Source of the DNA: an uncultured Gammaproteobacteria bacterium
GTDB taxonomy: Bacteria; Pseudomonadota; Gammaproteobacteria; Arenicellales; JAANXG01
DNA length: 61,756 bases
Reading direction: 5' to 3'
NCBI GenBank assembly: GCA_947259175.1
Contig: CAMYKW010000024.1
Span: forward strand, 37,951 to 99,706
The translations under genes and the position numbers were made by a program. Shown here one piece after another: positions 8,451-15,692 of the stretch. Positions within the stretch are counted from its first letter, which is position 1; each line of letters starts with the position of its first letter. Under the pieces are notes generated by a model. It ran no database searches and was not told the DNA's origin. It was given only the letters and a program-made list of their open reading frames with translations.

Positions 8451-9869
8451 ATGAACGACTCACCCGTTGATCGCACCGTGGACGTCGCCATTATCGGCGC
8501 CGGTACCGCCGGTCTGGCGGCGATGTCCCAAGTCCGCCGGGCCACCGACAATTTTGTATTGATTAATGGCGGCGAGCTCGGCACGACCTGTGCCCGGGTG
8601 GGATGCATGCCGTCCAAGGCCATTGTTCAAGTCGCCGACGACTTTCATCGTCGGCATATTTTTAACCGGTACGGCATTGGCGGCGAGGAGCAGTTGTCAT
8701 TGGACGTATCGGAAGCCATGGAGCACACGCGGGATTTGCGCGACATCTTCGTCGACCGGGTGTTGGCGGGCACCACCGACAATCTGGGGGAAAAATTCAT
8801 CGACGGTTACGCGCGTTTTGTCGCACCGCATATACTGGACGTCGCGGGTCAACGAATTCGCGCCGCCAATGTCGTCATCGCTACCGGCTCCAGTCCCGTG
8901 GTTCCCGAATCGTGGCGCGCCTTCGCGGACCGGGTATTGACCACCGACGATTTTTTTGAACAGGAAGACCTGCCCGAATCTGTGGCAGTGGCGGGCCTCG
9001 GTGTCATCGGTCTCGAGCTTGGACAGGCATTGAGTCGATTGGGTGTCGCCGTCACCGGTGTGGACATGCTGGATGCCATAGGCGGCATCAGCGATCCGGT
9101 GGTCAACCAGACGGCAATCGAGCTGATCGGCAAGGAATTTCCGCTGTGGCTCGGGCATGAGGCCGAGGTGAGGAACGATGGAGACAAATTGCTGGTCTCG
9201 AGCGGCGAGCGCAGCGTGCGCGTGGACCGGGTGCTGGCTTGCCTGGGACGGCGCCCGAATCTCGCGCGGCTGGGCTTGGACCGCATCGGCGCCACCACCG
9301 ATGCGCACGGCATGCCACCACACAACCCGCATACGATGCAGATTGACAATTTGCGCATATTTATCGCCGGGGATGTCAACGCCGAGCGTCAGATTCTGCA
9401 TGAAGCCGTCGACGAAGGGCGAATTGCGGGAAGTAACGCGGTCACCGCCGAAGTCGTTGGCTACCGCCGCCGAGCCCCGCTTACCATAACATTTTCCGAT
9501 CCCAATATCGCCCAGGTAGGCGCGCCTTTCGACGAGCTCGACCAGGAACAGGTGGCGATCGGAGAGGTCCGTTTCGGCCCTGTGGGCCGCGCGCTGCTGA
9601 TGGGAAAAAATAAAGGCGTGCTGCGTGTGTATGCCCACCGTCAAACCGGACGGTTGCTGGGCGCCGCAATGATCGCCCCCAAAGGTGAACACCTGGCGCA
9701 CCTGCTGGCGTGGTCGATTCAACAGAACCAGGGCGTGTTCGACTTGCTGAAGATGCCTTTCTATCACCCCGCTGTCGAAGAAGGATTACAGGCGGCGCTG
9801 CGGGATCTGGCAAAACAGGTTACCGAGCGATCCGCCGACGTCCTCGAGCTTGTCCGGCTGGAGGGATGA
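8451..9869 (+). CDS. Dihydrolipoamide-dehydrogenase-like flavoprotein
   Basis: A 472-residue class I pyridine nucleotide-disulfide oxidoreductase. It has an FAD-binding GAGTAGLAA near the N-terminus, the redox-active pair in GTTCARVGCMPSK (about 45-57), an NAD-binding GLGVIGLELGQ (about 185), a second FAD motif ending FIAGDVNA, and a C-terminal His-Glu pair in FYHPAVEEGLQ. No 2-oxoacid dehydrogenase genes are nearby, so this is a stand-alone member that may serve lipoamide, mercuric or another disulfide substrate. ATG at 8451 is preferred over a TTG at 8436. Confidence 0.88.
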   Translation: MNDSPVDRTVDVAIIGAGTAGLAAMSQVRRATDNFVLINGGELGTTCARVGCMPSKAIVQVADDFHRRHIFNRYGIGGEEQLSLDVSEAMEHTRDLRDIFVDRVLAGTTDNLGEKFIDGYARFVAPHILDVAGQRIRAANVVIATGSSPVVPESWRAFADRVLTTDDFFEQEDLPESVAVAGLGVIGLELGQALSRLGVAVTGVDMLDAIGGISDPVVNQTAIELIGKEFPLWLGHEAEVRNDGDKLLVSSGERSVRVDRVLACLGRRPNLARLGLDRIGATTDAHGMPPHNPHTMQIDNLRIFIAGDVNAERQILHEAVDEGRIAGSNAVTAEVVGYRRRAPLTITFSDPNIAQVGAPFDELDQEQVAIGEVRFGPVGRALLMGKNKGVLRVYAHRQTGRLLGAAMIAPKGEHLAHLLAWSIQQNQGVFDLLKMPFYHPAVEEGLQAALRDLAKQVTERSADVLELVRLEG

Positions 9870-9898
9870 GTTATTGACCAGCGCGCATGTGCGCCGGA

Positions 9899-10405
9899 TC
9901 ACGGCGTCGTATAGTTAGTCGGCCCGCTTCGCCATTCGGTCTTGGTCACAGGAAATAAAGATTGTACAAACGCGGTGTTCCGGTAGGCAAGAAACGTCAG
10001 ATACAGCAGCACCGCCAGCAACACCGCCGTGTAGACCTTGCCGACGCGTTTTAACTTTTTGCTCGGCAAGGGCTGATACACGCCTAAATCCCGCGGGTTG
10101 AGGTCACCTCGTTCGTTCAGCTCGACGACCTTGCGGGCGTACCGTCGCACCCACACTGGTATCTGCTGGTTGAACATATAGTTGGCGAAGTGGGCTTCGG
10201 CCACGTGCGGCTGGGGCTTACAGCCAAACCACTCCTTGTAGGCCAGCTTAAAGACGTCGTACTCCTTAATCTCCAGGAGCGACGAGGCTTGCAACAAGTC
10301 CCAAAGATCCGGATCGATGTCCTCATCGAAATACTGGCGGCGATCGTAATTCAAGCGCTGCAACCATTGCTGCAATCGCAAGATACTCGCTTTCATAGCC
10401 TTCAC
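9899..10405 (-). CDS. Unrecognised single-pass membrane protein
   Basis: I do not recognise this 168-residue protein. The first 110 residues are soluble and rich in aromatic and charged residues (LNYDRRQYFDEDIDPDLWDLL; KEWFGCKPQPHVAEAHFANYMF). A basic stretch (PSKKLKRVGK) precedes one hydrophobic helix (VYTAVLLAVLLYLTFLAY, about 125-142), and about 25 residues follow. The topology suggests a cytoplasmic domain tethered to the inner membrane near its C-terminus. It is convergent with the flavoprotein gene at 8451 and divergent from the HAD fusion at 10654. Confidence 0.65.
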   Translation of the reverse strand: MKAMKASILRLQQWLQRLNYDRRQYFDEDIDPDLWDLLQASSLLEIKEYDVFKLAYKEWFGCKPQPHVAEAHFANYMFNQQIPVWVRRYARKVVELNERGDLNPRDLGVYQPLPSKKLKRVGKVYTAVLLAVLLYLTFLAYRNTAFVQSLFPVTKTEWRSGPTNYTTP

Positions 10406-10653
10406 CGATGCGACTCGCCTATCGCGCGGACACCGCTCGACCCATCATCACCCATACTGCGCAAGGACTTACTGTTCTCGGTCGACGGGTGTTCGCGATT
10501 TGCCTTACCTCGGTAAATTGTCGGCCACTAGTTGCACGGACGCAAGGCGTCATCCGACATACGGACGATCTCAGGCGGACGTGTTCACATTGTTTGCGCT
10601 TTCCCTGTATCTTTAGCCAATAACGCCGCTGAAAACTCCGAACTTCAACCAAT

Positions 10654-12279
10654 ATGCGCGACCTGACCCCACCGATCTTGATCTTGTTCGACTGGCATGC
10701 GACCTTGGCGGACACCATGGAGGCGATGTACGCGGCGATGGACGACATGCTTGCGGAGCTCGATGAGCTCAATTTACGCGCCCGGCTGACCCCGGCGGCC
10801 AGCAGCAAGACAGACGAAGATCGCAGACTGGTCGCGTACGTCAAGGCCCACCGGCAGGTGCACCCGAAACTTAGAGCGGAAAAAAAAGTCTCCCGCACTG
10901 ATCTTCTGGAGGTGTTATTCGGGCCGGACGAGGAGGCCAAGCACCTCGCGCATCAGGCGTTCAATCGGCATTACCGTGACCATTACGGGGACGTGTTGCC
11001 GTTCGAGCCCGGAATTCGCAAGGTAATCGAGGCGCTCAAGGCGCGGGGTATAAAGGTCGGGATCCTGACCAACCGCGTACACGAGTTCCTCGCCCATGAA
11101 CTGGAGGAGATCGAGGACGGTGGTTGGGATGATCTGTTCGAGATCATCGTCGCCGGCGATGACAGCAAGCGACTGAAACCGTGGCCGGACCCTGTTTACA
11201 AAGCGCTGCAATTAGCCGATCTGCGCCCCGACGCCGACATCTGGTACGTGGGAGACAGCACCACCGATACCATGTCCGCGAAAACCGCGGGGATCACCAA
11301 CGTGTTTTTTAACGGCGCCAGGTGGGAGCCGGATTGGATAAGCAAGATTTTCCCGGGCACGCCGGAGCATCCCGATAAACCGGACTGTGTGGTCAACGGC
11401 TTCGCTGAGTTGTTAACACTCGTGGAACGATGCTGGGCACAGAAGAAAGAACGCGATCTGTACAGGCTCGCAGTACCATCGGTGATCCTGTTTGACTGGC
11501 ATGCGACGCTGGTCGATACCCTGGATGCGATGTACCACGCGGTGGACGATATGCTGATGCAACTCGAACCCCTGGGCCTGGTGAGGCGACTGATTGATCC
11601 ACGGCAGAGTAAGAACGTGGATGACCAAAAACTGGTTGAGTATGTCCGGGAAAACTACGCGCTGCACCCCAAAGTCAAAGCCGCACGCAAGATCTCTCGT
11701 ACCGACATCTTTGAGATATTGTTCGGCGACGATTTTGAAGCCAAGCAGACTGCACACGAAGCATTCAACATCTGCTATCGTTTGCATTACGGCGCGGTTG
11801 AGCCGCTGGAGGCGGACATACCAGCCATGCTCAAGCGATTGCGCGCGCTCGGAATCAAGACCGGTGTATTGAGCAATCGCGACCGGGAGTTTCTGGAGCA
11901 CGAATTGGGGGCGGTGGATGGCGTCGGCTGGATCGATTTGTTCGACACCATCGTTGCCGGCGACGACCCGCAGCGGCGCAAACCGGAGCCGGACCCGATC
12001 TACAAGGCCCTGGAGAATCTGGGCCTCGCGCCCGGCAGCGATTGCTGGTATGTCGGCGACAGCACCACCGACACGATTGCAGCGAAGAATGCCGGGACCA
12101 CGAGCATCTTCTACAACGGCGCCAAGTGGGATAAGGCCTGGCTGGCGAAAATTTTCCCCGGCACCGATCGACATCCTCACCAACCGGACTTGGTGGTCGA
12201 CGACTTCCGCGAGTTGCTGCGGATAGTGGAGCAGGTAAAGGCGCGTGTCAGCGCCGCTGAGGGAACCGCCGGGCCGTGA
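10654..12279 (+). CDS. Tandem-duplicated HAD-family hydrolase (two domains fused)
   Basis: A 541-residue protein made of two homologous HAD domains, about residues 5-255 and 275-530. Each repeats the same landmarks: FDWHATL (residues 12-18 and 280-286), a cap beginning near VHPK/LHPK and SRTD, motif II Thr/Ser in ILTNR and VLSNR, a Lys in KRLKPWPDP and RRKPEPDP, and motif IV WYVGDSTTDT. In both halves the second Asp of the usual DxDGT motif is His (DWHAT), which removes the standard general acid/base residue. The fold and cap resemble phosphoglycolate-phosphatase-like HADs, but the substrate is unknown. Internal duplication followed by parallel retention of DxH suggests both halves are functional. 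Confidence 0.85.
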   Translation: MRDLTPPILILFDWHATLADTMEAMYAAMDDMLAELDELNLRARLTPAASSKTDEDRRLVAYVKAHRQVHPKLRAEKKVSRTDLLEVLFGPDEEAKHLAHQAFNRHYRDHYGDVLPFEPGIRKVIEALKARGIKVGILTNRVHEFLAHELEEIEDGGWDDLFEIIVAGDDSKRLKPWPDPVYKALQLADLRPDADIWYVGDSTTDTMSAKTAGITNVFFNGARWEPDWISKIFPGTPEHPDKPDCVVNGFAELLTLVERCWAQKKERDLYRLAVPSVILFDWHATLVDTLDAMYHAVDDMLMQLEPLGLVRRLIDPRQSKNVDDQKLVEYVRENYALHPKVKAARKISRTDIFEILFGDDFEAKQTAHEAFNICYRLHYGAVEPLEADIPAMLKRLRALGIKTGVLSNRDREFLEHELGAVDGVGWIDLFDTIVAGDDPQRRKPEPDPIYKALENLGLAPGSDCWYVGDSTTDTIAAKNAGTTSIFYNGAKWDKAWLAKIFPGTDRHPHQPDLVVDDFRELLRIVEQVKARVSAAEGTAGP

Positions 12280-12407
12280 ACTTCGCGCCTGCAGGCGTGT
12301 CGTTATAGTTGTGGCTCCCAGAACCGGAATGTTTGCGGCAAACACTCGTCCGCTGAGCATCGCGTTACTGTTCATCGCGTTAGCCCGGATATTGCACGAA
12401 TAAAAAA

Positions 12408-12470
12408 GGCGAAGCCTTTAATTCCTTTATAATTCAGTTTGCTAGAACAGAAATAAAGGAAGGCTTCGCC
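12408..12470 (+). promoter_or_regulatory. Stem-loop covering the transposase ribosome-binding site
   Basis: GGCGAAGCC at 12408-12416 pairs with GGCTTCGCC at 12462-12470; the right arm ends at the base before the GTG start codon, and the AAGGAAGG ribosome-binding site runs into it. A transcript entering from outside the element would contain both arms and hide the site, whereas one starting between the arms would not. This arrangement is a known way for insertion sequences to limit activation by read-through; here it is inferred. Confidence 0.6.
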
Positions 12471-13784
12471 GTGACAGAATGTACCCAAGCTAGCTTTAAT
12501 TTTCCAGTGTGTAAAAAGCGCCGCGTCCAGGCGAGTTTTGATGGGGGTGATATCACCAGCGATGCGGGGATATTGCTGCTGCGCCAAGCCGATCGGGTAT
12601 TGGGTTTAAGTGAGGCGGTATCCCAGGCGTTGGGCGATGGACGCCGGCAGGCGAGTTGTTGGCACGATGGGTTAAGTTTATTGCGTCAGCGGGTGTATGG
12701 GCTGGCGCTGGGCTACGAAGACCTGAATGATCATCAAACGTTGCGCGACGATCTGGTGATCCAGACGGGGGTGGATCGGGATGCGGTATTGGCGAGTGCG
12801 TCGACGCTGTGCCGGTGGGAGAACCGGGCGGATCGGGCGGCGGCGTGGCAGATGCATGAGGTGTTGGTAGAACAGTTTATTGCGTCGTTCAGGCGCCCGC
12901 CGAAGCGTTTGGTGTTGGACTTTGATGCCACCGACGATGCGGTACACGGCAAGCAGGAGGGGCGTTTCTTTCATGGGTATTATGACCACTACTGTTTTTT
13001 GCCGCTGTATGTATTTTGCAAGGATCAATTGTTGGTGAGTTATCTGCGCCCGAGCAAGATCGACGCGGCGAAGCATGCGTGGGCGATTTTGGCGTTGTTG
13101 GTGAAACGCCTGCGCCACGTGTGGCCGAAGGTTAAGATCATTTTTCGCGGGGATTCGGGGTTTTGCCGCTGGCGCATGTTGGCCTGGTGCGAGCGCCATC
13201 ATGTGGGATATATCGTCGGCATCGCCAAGAATAAGCGCTTGAATCATTTAGCAAAAGTCTATCTGGACGCGGCCGAATCCGAGTTTACGACGAGCGGGCG
13301 TGGGCAACGTCGATTTCACGAATGCCGGTATGCTGCGCGCAGTTGGGATCACACCCGCCGCGTATTGATCAAGGCCGAACATACCGCCAAGGGCAGCAAT
13401 CCGCGCTATGTGGTCACCAATCTGGAGGGTGACCCCAAGCGCTTATATGACCGGCTGTATTGCGCCCGCGGCGACATGGAGAATCGCATCAAAGAACAAC
13501 AACTGGATCTGTATGCCGATCGCACCAGTTGTTCCGCATGGTGGCCCAACCAGTTCCGGTTATTATTGTCGTCCTTGGCCTACACCCTGTTAGAGGCGAT
13601 TCGCAGGTTGGCGCTGCAAGGCACCGAGCTGGCCCGGGCTTATGTCGGCACCGTGCGATTGAAACTGTTGAAAATTGGTGCGGTGGTGTTACGCAACACC
13701 CGTCGTGTGCGAATCCTATTATCCTCCAGCTATCCGTACCAGGATTTGTTCTTGCGCGTCGCCGCGCGCCTTGTCCCCGGATAA
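12471..13784 (+). CDS. IS1380-family transposase
   Basis: A 437-residue DDE transposase that starts at GTG. Catalytic residues are visible: first Asp in LVLDFDATDD (about 145), second Asp in IIFRGDSGFCRWR (about 226), and Glu in YCARGDMENRIKEQQLD (about 340), the Y-R-E-K type signature of this group. The frame is intact and of full family length, so the element may be active. The signature ends in a normal C-terminus, with no frameshift. Confidence 0.95.
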   Translation: MTECTQASFNFPVCKKRRVQASFDGGDITSDAGILLLRQADRVLGLSEAVSQALGDGRRQASCWHDGLSLLRQRVYGLALGYEDLNDHQTLRDDLVIQTGVDRDAVLASASTLCRWENRADRAAAWQMHEVLVEQFIASFRRPPKRLVLDFDATDDAVHGKQEGRFFHGYYDHYCFLPLYVFCKDQLLVSYLRPSKIDAAKHAWAILALLVKRLRHVWPKVKIIFRGDSGFCRWRMLAWCERHHVGYIVGIAKNKRLNHLAKVYLDAAESEFTTSGRGQRRFHECRYAARSWDHTRRVLIKAEHTAKGSNPRYVVTNLEGDPKRLYDRLYCARGDMENRIKEQQLDLYADRTSCSAWWPNQFRLLLSSLAYTLLEAIRRLALQGTELARAYVGTVRLKLLKIGAVVLRNTRRVRILLSSSYPYQDLFLRVAARLVPG

Positions 13785-14981
13785 CGGCGTCATCCTAATC
13801 GTTGGAGCGCAACCTGCGCGTGCTCTAACAGAGCAATGGCGAGGTACGCCTGGAATCGAAGAATTCGGTACGATCGTCCTAGATTCCAGGGAAGCGTAGA
13901 TAAAAATCCAACTCTGCACCGAGTTCAAAATCCATAAATGACCAAATATCCCGCTCACGCCGAAAAATCCGCCACTACCGCCTCACTCGTGCAATATCCA
14001 GGTAGCCCCCTGCTGCGCCTATCCCAGGGACACGCAAGCGAACTCAACGATGATCTCCGTCGGCGGCAGCCGCCTGAACGTGGCCATTGAGCACGCCGAG
14101 TTTCACCTGCCGAAGCAGGAAATATTGGACTGGATACGCCGCAGCGCCGAGGTGGTTATCAGATATTATCGCCGCTTTCCGACCAAGCAGGCCTACATCG
14201 GGGTGCGCGCCGCCCAAGGCGCCGGAGTGAAAAGCGGACGCGCGATTAGACACGGTCCCACCGTAAACGTAAGCGTGGGCGTGGCGTCCACGGTCGACGA
14301 CTTGGAGGACGACTGGGTATTGATTCATGAATTCATTCATTTGGCATTCCCCAGGGTTCCGCAGCGTCATCATTGGATCGAAGAAGGACTTGCGGTTTAC
14401 GTCGAATCCATCGCGCGCGCCAACGCAGGTACTTTGACATCGGAACAGGTGTGGCGCGGATTTGTACGCGGCATGCCTCACGGACTGCCGCGCAGCGGCG
14501 ACCGCGGACTGGATTTCACCCCGACCTGGGGCCGCACCTACTGGGGCGGCGCGCTGTTCTGTTTGCTCGCCGACATCGAAATCCGCAAGCAAAGCGGCGG
14601 GAAAATGACCCTGCGAGATGCGCTGCGTGGCGTCATCAACGCCGGATTTGATATGACTGACCAGGTCGATTCACTGCCGAGCGTGCTCGCGGTCGCCGAC
14701 GCGGCCACCGGGACAGCCGCCCTGACCGGGCTCTATGAGCGCATGAAGGACTCCGCCGAGGCCATTGATCTCGCCGCCCTGTGGCATCAACTCGGGATCG
14801 ACTCCCAGGAAGAGAAGTTACGGTTTAACGGCCATGCGCCCCTTGCGGGGATGCGCGCGGCGATCACCGCCGTGACCGGGACACACACCCATGAGCCGGA
14901 TAACAAGGATTTCACCTATTGAACTGAAGCGGTGAGTCGGCATCTAATGCCACATTAATAACACTCTAAAAGATAGCCAAG

Positions 14982-15488
14982 ATGAGACGACGCACTTTTT
15001 TGGCCGGTTTGTTGGGACTCGGCGCCGCCGGGATTGCAAGCACTCGCATTCTGAGCGCCGGCACCGCCGAGCAGGGCCGCAGCCAAATCGAGAAGATCCA
15101 TAAGACCGATGCACAATGGAAGCAGCAACTGACCCCCGACGAGTATTATGTGCTGCGCGAGGAGGGCACGGAACGGCCTTTCAGCAGCCCCTTGAATAAG
15201 GAATACCGGAAAGGCGTGTACGTATGCGCCGGGTGTGGTTTCGAGCTGTTCCGGTCCGACACCAAGTACGACAGCGGTACCGGCTGGCCGAGCTTTTATG
15301 CGCCGATCGAGGGCCACCTGGCAACCAAAACCGATTTCAAACTCATTTACCCCCGCACCGAGTATCACTGCGCGCGCTGCGGCGGCCATCAAGGACACGT
15401 GTTCAAAGATGGGCCGCCACCCACCGGAAAACGCTGGTGTAACAACGGCGTTGCCCTGCGGTTTGTCCCGCAACAGTCGAACTCCTAA
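14982..15488 (+). CDS. msrB: Peptide-methionine (R)-S-oxide reductase MsrB, Tat-exported
   Basis: Reduces methionine-R-sulfoxide in proteins. The 168-residue protein opens with a twin-arginine signal (MRRRTFLAGLLGLGAAG), so it is probably exported folded to the periplasm. The MsrB domain has two zinc-binding CxxC pairs (CAGC near residue 82, CARC near 131), the signature GTGWPSF and the catalytic Cys in RWCNNGVALRF (about 152). The Tat-exported form suggests repair of oxidised envelope proteins. It sits alone between the peptidase remnant and the dikinase-like gene, on the same strand. Confidence 0.92.
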   Translation: MRRRTFLAGLLGLGAAGIASTRILSAGTAEQGRSQIEKIHKTDAQWKQQLTPDEYYVLREEGTERPFSSPLNKEYRKGVYVCAGCGFELFRSDTKYDSGTGWPSFYAPIEGHLATKTDFKLIYPRTEYHCARCGGHQGHVFKDGPPPTGKRWCNNGVALRFVPQQSNS

Positions 15489-15692
15489 CCGGGATCGCCC
15501 TGCGACTATTCATACCCCGCCATATCCGGCGGCGGGAGCCGTGGTCCCAAAGAAACCGCGTTGCGGTTCCCCTCAACGCCAACCAGGAGCAGTCGCGGGA
15601 CTCTTGGTGTGGTGCGCCGCCCGGCTATAATGCCGACGCGACGTTCGCCACGCGCATCCATTTCCGTCAGCGAACACATCGGCAGAACTTTG

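Larger units (their letters stand above)
12384..14002 (+). mobile_element. IS1380-family insertion sequence, complete
   Basis: A 1619-bp element with imperfect inverted ends: CCCGGATATTGCACGA at the left, and the complement of CCTGGATATTGCACGA at the right. Direct repeats of TAG flank it (12381-12383 and 14003-14005). It carries one intact transposase gene and about 218 non-coding bases on its right side. Size and transposase fit the IS1380 family, although family target duplications are usually reported as four to five bases. It lies in the signal-peptide codons of a peptidase gene in the same orientation. Confidence 0.9.
12329..14922 (+). pseudogene. Secreted HExxH metallopeptidase gene, interrupted by an IS1380 element
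   Basis: The 5' part (12329-12383) encodes MFAANTRPLSIALLFIAL, the start of a signal peptide. The 3' part (14003-14922) continues in frame as APCCAYPRDTQANSTM and onward. Removing the IS and one TAG copy gives a continuous 323-residue protein. The peptidase part has the zinc motif HEFIHLAF and a downstream Glu in WIEEGLAVYVE, as in gluzincin-type peptidases; the family is otherwise unrecognised. The remaining 290-codon frame from ATG 14050 could still be translated, but without a signal peptide, so the exported protein is probably lost. Confidence 0.8.

Noticed and set aside
8697-9767. Long open frame of 356 codons on the minus strand inside the flavoprotein gene
   Set aside because: It is fully antisense to an obvious flavoprotein with intact motifs and has no family character; high GC content makes long spurious frames common.
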